Shown here: positions 52,299 through 59,622 of the stretch, one piece after another
How positions within the stretch are numbered: the stretch's first letter is position 1
How the letters are laid out: every line of letters begins with the position of its first letter
Program-made: the position numbers and the translations under genes
NCBI RefSeq assembly: GCF_006149005.1
Contig: NZ_VBSL01000005.1
Location: forward strand, 496,338-560,337
Reading direction: 5' to 3'
Source: Larkinella sp. C7
Lineage (GTDB): Bacteria; Bacteroidota; Bacteroidia; Cytophagales; Spirosomataceae
DNA length: 64,000 bases
Notes under the pieces: generated by a model
Databases searched by the model: none
Seen by the model: only the letters and a program-made list of their open reading frames with translations
What the model was told of the DNA's origin: nothing

Positions 52299-53762
52299 TC
52301 ACTTGGGGAAAATGAGTCGGAACGTTGTCCCCTGCCCTTCCTGACTTTCGACCTCAATCGAACCCCGGTGGCTGTTGATGATGTTTTGCGTGGTCGTTAA
52401 ACCCAGTCCCATACCGCCCTGTTTCCCGGTGAAAAAGGGATCGAAAAGCCGTTGGCGATTGGCTTCGGAAATCCCCGAACCGTTGTCTTCCACACAAACC
52501 ATGATGGCCCGTTCATTGATGGGAATGGTTTTTACGGTCAACACCCCCGTCATTTCCTTCATCGCTTCCACGGCATTGATCAGAATGTTGAGCAAGGCGG
52601 TTTTAAACTGTTCTTTATCAATTGGAACCGCACAGTCTTCCGTGGTATAATCGGTCACGAGTTTCATGCCTTTCAATTGCAGGCGGTCATGAACCAGAAC
52701 CAGGGTATCCCGCACAGCATCGTTGAGGTTATGGGACGTCAACTCCAGATCGCGCGGTTTCGACGAGTTGAGCATTTCGGTGATCAACTGACCGATGCGC
52801 TCGGCATTTCGGCGGATAATGTTGATGTAGAGTGATAAGCCTGGGTCTTCGGGGGGTAAATCTTCTTTCAATTGCTCGAGGGCCAGGTGCAGGTTGGTCA
52901 GTGGATTCCGCACCTCGTGGGCAATGCTGCGGGCAATCTGGCCGGTCATGCTCAATTTTTCGGCAATCAACAGGTCGCGCTGGGCTTTCTTTTGTTGGGT
53001 AACATCCCGCACAATGGCCTGATACCAGTTGGTAACGCCCCCTTTGTCGGGTATGGCAACCACCGAAAGCAGGCAGTCGATCCGTTTGCGGTCTTTGCTG
53101 ACCAGCACAATCTCGGTATCTTTCACCTGCTCCGACTCATCAATTTGCCGACGCAACTGCTCATACACCTCCGCTTTATCAAATAGCTCACTAACGTTCA
53201 TTTTTCGCAGCTCCTCGTCCGAATACCCCGTCAGTTTTTCCAGGGAAGGGTTGATTTCCTGAAATTCAAAGTTGCGGTCGGTAACAAAAATGGCATCGAT
53301 CGATCGTTCGAACAGCGAACGGTATTTATTTTCCTTTTCGGCCAGTTCGCCCACCACATTGGCCTGCCGCAAGGCATAGCGAATGCTTCGGCCGAGCAGT
53401 TGGGCGTCGATCCGGCCTTTCACGAGATAATCGGCTGCACCCAGTTTGAGGGCCGAATAATCCACTTCCAGATCATCCTGCCCCGTCAGCAATATCATCG
53501 GTGTCTGACATCCGGCCTTAAACGCTTCGTGAATCAGTTCGATACCGGTTCGTTCGCCCAGGCGGTAATCGACCAGATACACATCGTAGGCATTTTGGTA
53601 AATATGCTCAAGTGCCGAGTTAAAATCACTGACCCAATCGAGGTGGATGTTGGCATTGTCGCGGGTAGAAACCAGGGATTTCGTCAGTACAAAATCGTCT
53701 TCATCATCCTCAACCAATAGCACCCGGATGGGTTTTTCAGAGAGTTCATCGGGTTGAGTCAT
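52299..53762 (-). CDS. Receiver-PAS-histidine kinase hybrid (cytosolic)
   Basis: From ATG 53762 the protein is 487 residues. It has an N-terminal receiver (about 10-135: LLVEDDEDD, VYLVDYRLGERTG, DYLVKGRID), a PAS domain (about 145-260: LFERSIDAIFVTDRNFEFQEI, EELRKMNVSELF) and a kinase core with H box ARSIAHEVRNPLTNLHLAL. HATPase motifs are ALLNILINAVEAM (N), VEDNGSGISEAN (G1) and GMGLGLTTTQN (G2). It is most like NtrB-type kinases, the usual partner of NtrC activators, and one is encoded 1.4 kb away. Its start overlaps the upstream single-domain regulator by 17 nt. Confidence 0.92.
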   Translation of the reverse strand: MTQPDELSEKPIRVLLVEDDEDDFVLTKSLVSTRDNANIHLDWVSDFNSALEHIYQNAYDVYLVDYRLGERTGIELIHEAFKAGCQTPMILLTGQDDLEVDYSALKLGAADYLVKGRIDAQLLGRSIRYALRQANVVGELAEKENKYRSLFERSIDAIFVTDRNFEFQEINPSLEKLTGYSDEELRKMNVSELFDKAEVYEQLRRQIDESEQVKDTEIVLVSKDRKRIDCLLSVVAIPDKGGVTNWYQAIVRDVTQQKKAQRDLLIAEKLSMTGQIARSIAHEVRNPLTNLHLALEQLKEDLPPEDPGLSLYINIIRRNAERIGQLITEMLNSSKPRDLELTSHNLNDAVRDTLVLVHDRLQLKGMKLVTDYTTEDCAVPIDKEQFKTALLNILINAVEAMKEMTGVLTVKTIPINERAIMVCVEDNGSGISEANRQRLFDPFFTGKQGGMGLGLTTTQNIINSHRGSIEVESQEGQGTTFRLIFPK

Positions 53763-54195
53763 CAGGTAGGGAAACGGTGTCAATCCAGTATTTTTTTATG
53801 GTGGTTGTGATGTCGAGTAACGTACTAAAATCAAACGGTTTGGAGATGTAGGAACTGACCCCCAAATCGTAGGTTCGCAGAATATCTTCTTCGGCCGTCG
53901 AGGTTGTTAATACAACGACCGGGATTTGCCGGAATTGCTCGTTGGCCTTAATTTCACGCAGTGCCTGAATTCCGTTTTTTCGGGGCATGTTCAAATCGAG
54001 CAGAATCAGGCTGGGGCGCAGGGCTGATGCATACGGCTCCCGCTGATACAGGAAATCCATGAGTTCTTCTCCATCTTCCACAAAGTGTAATTCCGATGTC
54101 AGGTTACATTCCCGAAACGCCTGTTCGATCAGAAGGCGGTCATCGGCATCGTCGTCAGCAATCAGTATGCTGGTATGCAAAGATTTATTCGTCAT
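53746..54195 (-). CDS. Single-domain response regulator (rcp1-like)
   Basis: This 149-residue protein is receiver only: IADDDADD acidic pocket, LILLDLNMPRKNG with the phospho-acceptor Asp, VVVLTTS switch and YISKPFDF with the Lys. It overlaps the hybrid kinase start by 17 nt, so the two are co-expressed. It probably passes phosphate between kinases of this cluster. Confidence 0.92.
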   Translation of the reverse strand: MTNKSLHTSILIADDDADDRLLIEQAFRECNLTSELHFVEDGEELMDFLYQREPYASALRPSLILLDLNMPRKNGIQALREIKANEQFRQIPVVVLTTSTAEEDILRTYDLGVSSYISKPFDFSTLLDITTTIKKYWIDTVSLPDDSTR

Positions 54196-54326
54196 TTGAG
54201 TGGATATCGAGTGAGATCACAGGGTCTTTGTCCCAATAAAGGCAAAAGTGTACCTACTTTCCTCGTATAAAGAAATAAGTTTCTATGTCTGGTGTTTTTC
54301 GAAACGGGCAAATCTTACTTCCTGTC

Positions 54327-54345
54327 TTCTACACTTTGAGTAGGA
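54327..54345 (+). promoter_or_regulatory. Candidate activator site (TTCTACA..GTAGGA)
   Basis: TTCTACACTTTGAGTAGGA is an imperfect palindrome, 119 bp upstream of the -24 box at 54464. Confidence 0.4.
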
Positions 54346-54463
54346 TCTTCCACAGAAACCGCTTCCCGCCAACGTGCAAACGGGTTGCGACCCAATTCAA
54401 CAATACACTAAATGTATCTGATTTTCAGCACATTACCACCGAACCTTTCATCACGCTATGCTT

Positions 54464-54478
54464 TGGCATAGAATTGTC
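54464..54478 (+). promoter_or_regulatory. -24/-12-like promoter box of the outer-membrane barrel gene
   Basis: TGGCATAGAATTGTC keeps the TGGCATA -24 half and the -12 C at position 15. It lies 36 nt before ATG 54514. Confidence 0.45.
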
Positions 54479-54513
54479 AGCACCTGATGCGTATAACAAA
54501 CCTATTATATGCC

Positions 54514-55140
54514 ATGAAAAACTCGATTGTTAGGATGTTAGTTGCCTCTGTTCTGGTTAGCAGCCTATCGGTTTTAAAAATCTCGGCCCAGACAACACCC
54601 CGGACCGGAATTAAAGGCGGCTTGAATGCCAGCACACTCTATCTGGACAACGTCGATGATCGCAATGAACGAATTGGTTTTCACGTCGGTCTTTTTACGC
54701 AGATCCCGGTAACCTCTTTCTTCGCCATTCAGCCCGAAATTCAATACACCACCAAGGGTGTTTCGGCCAATTATAACCTGCTGGGAAATACCGGCAAGAA
54801 CAATTTTAATTTGAATTACGTGGAACTGCCGGTTCTGGCCACGTTTAAACTGGGTAATTCCGTCGATCTGCAGGCCGGACCGTATGCGTCCTATCTGGTA
54901 AGTTCGAAAGTAACGACAGACGGTGACTTCGGTTCTGATTACCGCAACATCAACCGTGATAATTTCAACACCCTGGATTATGGCATCGCCGGTGGTTTGA
55001 ATATTTACTTTGGAAAAGCCCTGCTGGGATTGCGCTACGGACAGGGTCTGCAGCCAGTGGCAAAAGATGGTGCGGCCCGTTTGCTCATGGGAAAAGCTAA
55101 AAACGCCGTAGGCCAGGTTTCGCTGGGATTTGCGTTCTAA
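54514..55140 (+). CDS. Small outer-membrane beta-barrel protein
   Basis: From ATG 54514 the protein is 208 residues with a signal peptide (MKNSIVRMLVASVLVSSLSVLKISAQ). An eight-strand porin-family (OMP_b-brl_2-type) barrel follows: TGIKGGLNAS, GFHVGLFTQIPVT, FAIQPEIQYTTKG, LNYVELPVLATFKLG, DLQAGPYASYLVS and the last strand QVSLGFAF with a C-terminal Phe. An ATG at 54487 would spoil the signal peptide. It is probably a stress-induced outer-membrane protein. Confidence 0.92.
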   Translation: MKNSIVRMLVASVLVSSLSVLKISAQTTPRTGIKGGLNASTLYLDNVDDRNERIGFHVGLFTQIPVTSFFAIQPEIQYTTKGVSANYNLLGNTGKNNFNLNYVELPVLATFKLGNSVDLQAGPYASYLVSSKVTTDGDFGSDYRNINRDNFNTLDYGIAGGLNIYFGKALLGLRYGQGLQPVAKDGAARLLMGKAKNAVGQVSLGFAF

Positions 55141-55148
55141 GATCCCGG

Positions 55149-55182
55149 TTGCCCCTGCATCCGTTGATGGATGCAGGGGCAA
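55149..55182. terminator. Hairpin between convergent genes
   Basis: TTGCCCCTGCATCC-GTTGA-TGGATGCAGGGGCAA forms a perfect long stem with little T-run on either side. It ends the barrel gene transcript and may end the activator transcript too. Confidence 0.7.
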
Positions 55183-55192
55183 AACGAGCTTA

Positions 55193-56641
55193 TCACAGGT
55201 GAATATCGTACGCTTTTAGCTTGTTATAAAGGGTCTTACGGTCAATGTTCAGCACTTCGGCGGCTTTGGTTTTGTTGTAGCCGGTTTTCTCAAGAACTTT
55301 GATAATGGCCGCCCGTTCGGCATTTTCCGATACGGATTTGAGATTGTTGGCGGGAGCAACGGTCGAAACTGCCGAACCGTTCTCTTCCATCACATAGGTA
55401 GGAGAGATAATCTCATAGGGCAGACAATCCAGCGTAATGAAATCGCCCTGTGACAGCAGAACGGCCCGCTTCACAACGTTCTGAATTTCACGCAAATTAC
55501 CGTGCCAGTAATATTCTTTTAGTTTATCTTTCACCTCATCGTCGAAGCCCAGGACATTTTTCTCCAACTGTTCGTTGGCGATTTCCAGAAAGTGGTCGGC
55601 AAAGAGCAGAATGTCGGCCTTGCGTTCACGCAGGGGCGCCAGCTCGATGCGGAATTCGTCCAGGCGGTGGAAAATATCTTCCCGGAAACGGCCCTGCCGA
55701 ACCGCTTCGCGAAGGTCTTCGTTGGTAGCAACCAGAATGCGGACATCGACGACAATGTCGGTATTGCTACCAATCCGACGTATTTTTCGCTCCTGCAAAA
55801 CGCGCAGGAGTTTGATCTGATTCTCATACGAGAGGTTACCAATCTCATCCAAAAACAGCGTACCGCCGTTGGCATACTCGAAGCTGCCCATCTTATCAGA
55901 CATCGCGCCCGTAAAAGCACCTTTGGTATGGCCAAACAGTTCGCTCCCCGCCAGTTCTTTGGACAGGGCTCCACAGTCGATGGCGACAAACGGTTTGCCA
56001 GCCCGCTTGCTTTTTTGGTGGATGGCATTGGCGACAAACTCCTTGCCCGTTCCGGTTTCGCCGGTGATAATCACCGACATGTTGGTGGGCGCAATGAGGT
56101 CGATGTGTTTTTGAAGCATTTCGGCCGACCGGCTTTTCCCGAAGATGAACCGCTTGCCACCACTGACGAGGGTGGCGGTTTTGGCGGCCCGGGCGGGCGG
56201 TTTTACCGGACTGGTTTCGGGCGCATCGTCCCCATCGTCGGAAGAAGTACCGCCGATCGACCGGGCATCAGTCTTTTGGCTACGCCGGTCCAGGGCACTT
56301 TTGATGGTATACAGGATTTCGTCCGGAAAAAGCGGTTTGGTAACATAGTCATATGCACCGTGCTTCACCGTTTGCACCGCCATTCGAACGTCGGAGTATC
56401 CGGTGATGATGATAACCGCCGTGGTAGGGTCGAGGATTTTTATCCGGCGTAACATTTCAAGACCGTCGACATCGGGAAGCTTGAAATCGCAGATAACCAG
56501 TTCGAACGGGTCTTTTCGCAGCAGAGTCAAGGCGTCATCTCCTCGTTGAACAGAAGCCGTCTTATATCCTTGTTTTGACAAAAATCGTTCTAAAAGCAGG
56601 CATATATCCGTATTATCGTCAACGATTAAGATTCTTTCCAT
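55193..56641 (-). CDS. NtrC-class sigma-54-dependent response regulator
   Basis: This 482-residue protein has a receiver (1-120: IVDDNTDI, LVICDFKLPDVDG, YVTKPLF), a short Pro/Ala linker, an AAA+ domain (about 165-400) with Walker A GETGTGKE, the sigma-54 contact loop GAFTGA, Walker B GGTLFLDEIG and an arginine finger region, and a C-terminal Fis-type helix-turn-helix (about 445-482: KTKAAEVLNIDRKTLYNKLKAYDI). GAFTGA is intact, so it should open sigma-54 promoters. It is the natural candidate to bind the TTCTACA/TGTAGAA sites nearby. Confidence 0.95.
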   Translation of the reverse strand: MERILIVDDNTDICLLLERFLSKQGYKTASVQRGDDALTLLRKDPFELVICDFKLPDVDGLEMLRRIKILDPTTAVIIITGYSDVRMAVQTVKHGAYDYVTKPLFPDEILYTIKSALDRRSQKTDARSIGGTSSDDGDDAPETSPVKPPARAAKTATLVSGGKRFIFGKSRSAEMLQKHIDLIAPTNMSVIITGETGTGKEFVANAIHQKSKRAGKPFVAIDCGALSKELAGSELFGHTKGAFTGAMSDKMGSFEYANGGTLFLDEIGNLSYENQIKLLRVLQERKIRRIGSNTDIVVDVRILVATNEDLREAVRQGRFREDIFHRLDEFRIELAPLRERKADILLFADHFLEIANEQLEKNVLGFDDEVKDKLKEYYWHGNLREIQNVVKRAVLLSQGDFITLDCLPYEIISPTYVMEENGSAVSTVAPANNLKSVSENAERAAIIKVLEKTGYNKTKAAEVLNIDRKTLYNKLKAYDIHL

Positions 56642-56689
56642 AGAGGGACAGTTACAGCGCCCAGTTACTTAATGAGGGGATAAAGTTAA

Positions 56690-57055
56690 CTAAACTTGGA
56701 TATATTGTAAAGCTTGTTCGATGGTCTTACGATTAAAAGGTTTCCCGATAAAATAATCGGCTCCCTCCTGCGAAGCACGTTTGCGTTCCGCAATTCCATC
56801 AAAAGCGCTGATCATGATTACTTTCGTGTTGGTTGTGCTCGTTCGAATGTGAGACAACAATTCGAAACCAACGCCATCGGGCAAACTCAAATCCAAAAAT
56901 ACAGCATCGTAAGCCTGTTGGGCCAATCGTTGACGACCCTCTTCCAGAAAGTTCGCGCAGGTCGGCTGATAACCCATTCGCTTTAATAAACCGGAAAGCA
57001 ATAGACAAATATCCGCTTCGTCGTCGACGATAAGTACTCGTTTTGTATTCGTCAT
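56690..57055 (-). CDS. Single-domain response regulator
   Basis: From ATG 57055 the protein is 121 residues, receiver only: VDDEADI pocket, VFLDLSLPDGVG acceptor Asp, VIMISAFD switch, and YFIGKPFN Lys. An open frame to 57112 adds 19 residues without domain content. It lies 48 nt upstream of the NtrC-type gene in the same direction, probably one operon. Confidence 0.9.
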   Translation of the reverse strand: MTNTKRVLIVDDEADICLLLSGLLKRMGYQPTCANFLEEGRQRLAQQAYDAVFLDLSLPDGVGFELLSHIRTSTTNTKVIMISAFDGIAERKRASQEGADYFIGKPFNRKTIEQALQYIQV

Positions 57056-57315
57056 ATTTGTTAATACCGGCTTATATTGACTCCCGGTTTGCCAGCCCCT
57101 CATGCTCTCCACAGTTTTGTCCCGTTTTCCATATTTCTACTATTACGTCGCATTAACCTATAGATAATAATGTGCCTAAAATTTACACATCTTATCAAAT
57201 CCCGCTCAGTAGTCCAATTTAACACAAAATTAATGCTTAGGTAATTAAAAAATAGCCAACCATTCCCCCGAAACGCCTGAATAAATATTTTCCGGTTTTG
57301 CAATCAGATGGTTTT

Positions 57316-57355
57316 TTTCTACACTAATTTCTACACCTGTAGATTTTTCTCTACA
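57316..57355 (+). promoter_or_regulatory. Cluster of TTCTACA/TGTAGA activator sites
   Basis: TTTCTACA at 57316-57323, the palindrome TTTCTACACCTGTAGA at 57328-57343 and CTCTACA at 57349-57355 lie together. The palindrome centre is about 140 bp upstream of the -24 box at 57475. Confidence 0.55.
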
Positions 57356-57474
57356 ACCGATCTTTTTCGGCTCTGATCTATACGAATCAACAGGCAATCA
57401 TTTTTCAGGGAAAGTTCCTACAAATCAATCAATTTTTGCATTTTTTGATGATAGTATATTTCGAACGAATCATT

Positions 57475-57489
57475 TGGCATAAGATTTTC
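57475..57489 (+). promoter_or_regulatory. -24/-12-like promoter box of the lmo0937-type gene
   Basis: TGGCATAAGATTTTC fits sigma-54 spacing (GG to -12 C) but has TTTC instead of TTGC. ATG follows at 57555, giving a leader of about 55 nt. Confidence 0.5.
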
Positions 57490-57554
57490 ATACAAAGCAA
57501 GCAGAAGCATCGATTACTTAACATACTTAACATTTTGACTTTGAACCGAACGCT

Positions 57555-57722
57555 ATGGGAAACTTACTTTACACAGTCGCAGTAATATTGATCATTATCT
57601 GGGCTTTGGGTTTTTTTGGCATACTCGGTGCCGGCATTGCAGGCAATAATCTAATCCACATCTTACTCGTAATAGCAATCGTTGCGATCCTTCTTCGCGT
57701 CATCCGCGGCAGAGGAGTCTGA
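57555..57722 (+). CDS. lmo0937-family (DUF5670) small membrane protein
   Basis: This 55-residue protein (MGNLLYTVAVILIIIWALG...) has two hydrophobic helices around a glycine-rich turn (GILGAGIAGNNLIH) and a basic tail RVIRGRGV. This is the full pattern of the short lmo0937/DUF5670 family, which is associated with general stress responses. It was too short for a standard ORF cut-off. The -24/-12-like promoter and a cluster of activator sites upstream suggest inducible expression. Confidence 0.9.
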   Translation: MGNLLYTVAVILIIIWALGFFGILGAGIAGNNLIHILLVIAIVAILLRVIRGRGV

Positions 57723-57867
57723 TATTCTCACATCATTTAAAAACGCCGTTGGTCTTTGGGCCAATTAAACATCGATACAATCGCTTTAAGAAGTACGGAA
57801 AGCGACACGTTTAGGTTTAGGTGGTTTCATTTTAGGTTAAGTACAAGTTACGGTGGGTACGGAATCC

Positions 57868-57901
57868 CTGCATCAGATTTGAGTGCAGGGATTTTTTGTT
57901 A
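57868..57901 (+). terminator. Rho-independent terminator after the lmo0937-type gene
   Basis: AATCCCTGCA ... TGCAGGGATTTTTTG is a 10-bp stem with T6. It lies about 145 nt after the stop, so the transcript has a long 3' tail. Confidence 0.88.
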
Positions 57902-58001
57902 TTTCCATTTCCGACCTCCCGCTCCATGCCGAATTTAATCCGTCACCTGCCGGGCCAAATTGACCAGCATCCGGAAACGTTCGGGGTCAGGCAGCAATTG
58001 G

Positions 58002-58020
58002 TTTCTACAGTTTGTAGAAA
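58002..58020 (+). promoter_or_regulatory. Palindromic activator site TTTCTACA-N3-TGTAGAAA
   Basis: A perfect 8-bp palindrome with a 3-nt centre lies 112 bp upstream of the -24 box at 58132. It is the best copy of the motif in the window. Confidence 0.55.
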
Positions 58021-58131
58021 ATATTCCTCAATATCCCGAAAATGAACTATTTTGAATAAACTCGAAAATAAATTTAAATTATACTGGTAATCAATTGCTT
58101 AACTCATTATTTTAGAGCTGGCGATGCAGTG

Positions 58132-58146
58132 TGGTACGAATTTTTC
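58132..58146 (+). promoter_or_regulatory. -24/-12-like promoter box of the YtxH genes
   Basis: TGGTACGAATTTTTC has the same TTTC -12 half and spacing as the box at 57475. ATG follows at 58207. Confidence 0.5.
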
Positions 58147-58206
58147 TATAAAGGCAATGTTATCCGCCGTGAGCGGTAGTTTTTCACTTAAACCGTTTGA
58201 AAGGTT

Positions 58207-58494
58207 ATGAAACCGAACTTCAGTGGACTGGTCGTTGCGATATTGACAGGTGCAGCCTTGGGTCTTTTATTGGCACCGCGCAGTGGGAAAGATACCCGCA
58301 AGAAAATTACAAATGATTCTGATAAGTTTCTGAAAGATTTGCAGGACACCATTGCGAATGGATTCAACAGCATTCGCAATCAGTATGATGATGCCCGGGA
58401 CAACCTGTCATCGAAATATAACGATGCTGTCGATACGGTTGCTTCGCGGACAAAAGGCGCAGTTGAACGGGTTGAACGCAATTCTAAACATTAA
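58207..58494 (+). CDS. YtxH-domain small membrane protein
   Basis: This 95-residue protein begins with one membrane helix of the YtxH type (LVVAILTGAALGLLLAPRSGKDTRKK) with the hallmark LLLAPxSGxxxR. An amphipathic, charged helical tail follows (about 35-95) with repeated D-N-hydrophobic spacing, like LEA-type or coiled-coil stress proteins. YtxH proteins are general stress proteins of unknown mechanism. It is co-transcribed with a second YtxH gene. Confidence 0.9.
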   Translation: MKPNFSGLVVAILTGAALGLLLAPRSGKDTRKKITNDSDKFLKDLQDTIANGFNSIRNQYDDARDNLSSKYNDAVDTVASRTKGAVERVERNSKH

Positions 58495-58544
58495 TTACTT
58501 AATTTGCTACCTTCATACGTCGCAAACATAAATTAGGAAACACC

Positions 58545-58874
58545 ATGAAAAGTTCAAGAGATTTTCTGTTAGGGTTCATCACAGGCGTAGTAGCAGGCAT
58601 TTTGACGGCCCCCAAGAGCGGTCAGGAAAGTCGGCAGTGGATTCAGGATGAAGCTGATAAACGTACGAAAGATCTTCAGGATCAGTGGAACAAGGGCGTC
58701 GAGCAGGTTAAAACCCAGGTTGAGCAGGTTAAATCACAGGTGAACCAGTGGACCGGGAAACTGCAGGATGAAAGCGAAACCAAAAAAGAGAAATTCAACG
58801 ACAACGTCGACAACCTGGCCAATAAGGCCCACAGTGGTGTAGATTCTGCCAAGCAGTCGCTCAAAGTCGACTAA
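58545..58874 (+). CDS. YtxH-domain small membrane protein (second copy)
   Basis: This 109-residue protein has the same design: membrane helix (FLLGFITGVVAGILTAPKSGQESRQW) and a long charged helical tail with heptad-like QVKTQVEQVKSQVNQW. It starts 50 nt after the first YtxH gene with no terminator between, so the pair forms one transcript, probably from tandem duplication with strong divergence. A terminator follows. Confidence 0.9.
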   Translation: MKSSRDFLLGFITGVVAGILTAPKSGQESRQWIQDEADKRTKDLQDQWNKGVEQVKTQVEQVKSQVNQWTGKLQDESETKKEKFNDNVDNLANKAHSGVDSAKQSLKVD

Positions 58875-58947
58875 GCGGACTATCGCCCACAGGCTCAAAC
58901 CAGGGCTTCCATCCCACTCATTTGATTTACTCAACGCTATGAAATAG

Positions 58948-58983
58948 AGCGAAACGTCGGTAATCCTGACGTTTCGCTTTTTT
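58948..58983 (+). terminator. Rho-independent terminator of the YtxH operon
   Basis: AGCGAAACGTC ... GACGTTTCGCTTTTTT has an 11-bp stem and T-run, about 75 nt after the stop. Confidence 0.92.
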
Positions 58984-59046
58984 GTTACTCAATTTATCTG
59001 CAACTTGTGGTTGTCAATTCACAGGCAGATTTTGGTAAATCACTAA

Positions 59047-59080
59047 AAAACCGCATTTCTACCAGCAGAATCGCGGTTTT
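59047..59080. terminator. Second hairpin, terminator-like on the minus strand
   Basis: AAAACCGC ... GCGGTTTT with A6 on its left gives T6 on the minus strand. No minus-strand gene precedes it, so its role is unclear. Confidence 0.45.
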
Positions 59081-59180
59081 CCAACAAAATCAAACTGGTT
59101 TCCGGGGAAGCCAGAAAATAACTAAGTAGTTTTCTTTGATTTTTTGGAGAAATTTTAATGTCTATGCTGTAAACAACTAT

Positions 59181-59188
59181 TATATTTG
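59181..59188 (+). promoter_or_regulatory. -7 promoter box of the first structured RNA unit
   Basis: TATATTTG matches TAnnTTTG exactly. The predicted start, near 59195, precedes three hairpins and a terminator with no long ORF. Confidence 0.5.
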
Positions 59189-59194
59189 CATACT

Positions 59195-59340
59195 AATTGT
59201 AGAAACAACATATTAAAGAAATAGACCCGGTTGTTGATCGGGTCGCAACTAAAGACAGCCTAAGCCTGAACGGGCGGCTGTTTTTAAATGGTGTGGATAT
59301 AGTCGGAAAGCTATTCGGGCAGTCTCGGATAGCTTTTTTG
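59195..59340 (+). ncRNA. Candidate small RNA (unit A), about 145 nt
   Basis: A transcript from the TATATTTG promoter would hold hairpin GACCCG/CGGGTC (59224-59244), hairpin ACAGCC/GGCTGT (59255-59281) followed by T5, the core AATGGTGTGGATA (59287-59299), then a terminator hairpin (59308-59335) ending in T6. The core includes a minimal reading frame ATG GTG TGG ATA TAG (MVWI). No known RNA family recognised. Confidence 0.5.
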
Positions 59341-59358
59341 TTGTATATCCGTCCGGCT

Positions 59359-59397
59359 TTTCACCTGATTTTAACCTGTCTTTAACTTCGGTTTAAT
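59359..59397 (+). promoter_or_regulatory. Four-fold 11-bp direct-repeat box of the OmpR-type regulator (TCS promoter)
   Basis: TTTCAC (59359), TTTAAC (59370), TTTAAC (59381) and TTTAAT (59392) recur at exactly 11 bp. The last repeat ends 10 bp before the -7 box TACTTTTG at 59408. This is the geometry of PhoB/OmpR-family boxes, and the same geometry occurs at 61761. Confidence 0.6.
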
Positions 59398-59407
59398 CTA
59401 CCCCCTC

Positions 59408-59415
59408 TACTTTTG
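59408..59415 (+). promoter_or_regulatory. -7 promoter box of the two-component system
   Basis: TACTTTTG matches TAnnTTTG exactly. The start near 59422 would give a leader of about 200 nt containing RNA unit B. Confidence 0.55.
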
Positions 59416-59421
59416 ACCATC

Positions 59422-59553
59422 AAATTTCCGCTGTAAGTCAGCTAGTTTCTTACAACAGGGAGGTTGAACTTCAAAGCTGGTGCGAATTAGCTTTGAATGG
59501 TGTGGATAGGATGAAAAAAGCTGCCTGAACATATATTTCGGGTAGCTTTTTTG
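59422..59553 (+). ncRNA. Structured leader (unit B) with internal terminator, related to unit A
   Basis: Hairpin TCAAAGCT/AGCTTTGA (59471-59496) is followed by the same AATGGTGTGGATA core (59496-59508), then a terminator-like hairpin of 16-base arms (59514-59529 and 59537-59552, with G-U pairs) ending in T6. The core frame reads ATG GTG TGG ATA GGA TGA (MVWIG). It lies between the regulator's promoter and its ATG at 59623, so it could act as an attenuator. Confidence 0.5.
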
Positions 59554-59622
59554 TTTTATTGCGTTATATATGGTATTTCGACTTTGATTAATTCACTTCG
59601 GGGTAAGCTAGTCTCAGCAAGT

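Larger units (their letters stand above)
57056..57554. other. Intergenic regulatory region of the lmo0937-type gene
   Basis: This 499-bp AT-rich gap holds divergent promoters: three TTCTACA-type half-sites at 57316-57355 and a -24/-12-like box at 57475-57489 (both listed separately). I see no convincing ORF; the frame at 57100-57303 on the minus strand has no protein-like composition. Confidence 0.5.
57723..58206. other. Intergenic region upstream of the YtxH pair
   Basis: These 484 bp contain a terminator (57868-57901), the palindromic activator site (58002-58020), the -24/-12-like box (58132-58146) and a small CCGC/GCGG hairpin near 58170. I see no protein gene. The G/T-rich stretch at 57800-57860 looks like a transcribed 3' tail. 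Confidence 0.45.

Noticed and set aside
57756-57938. A 60-codon plus-strand frame after the lmo0937-type gene.
   Set aside because: It runs through a strong terminator hairpin and has no protein-like pattern.
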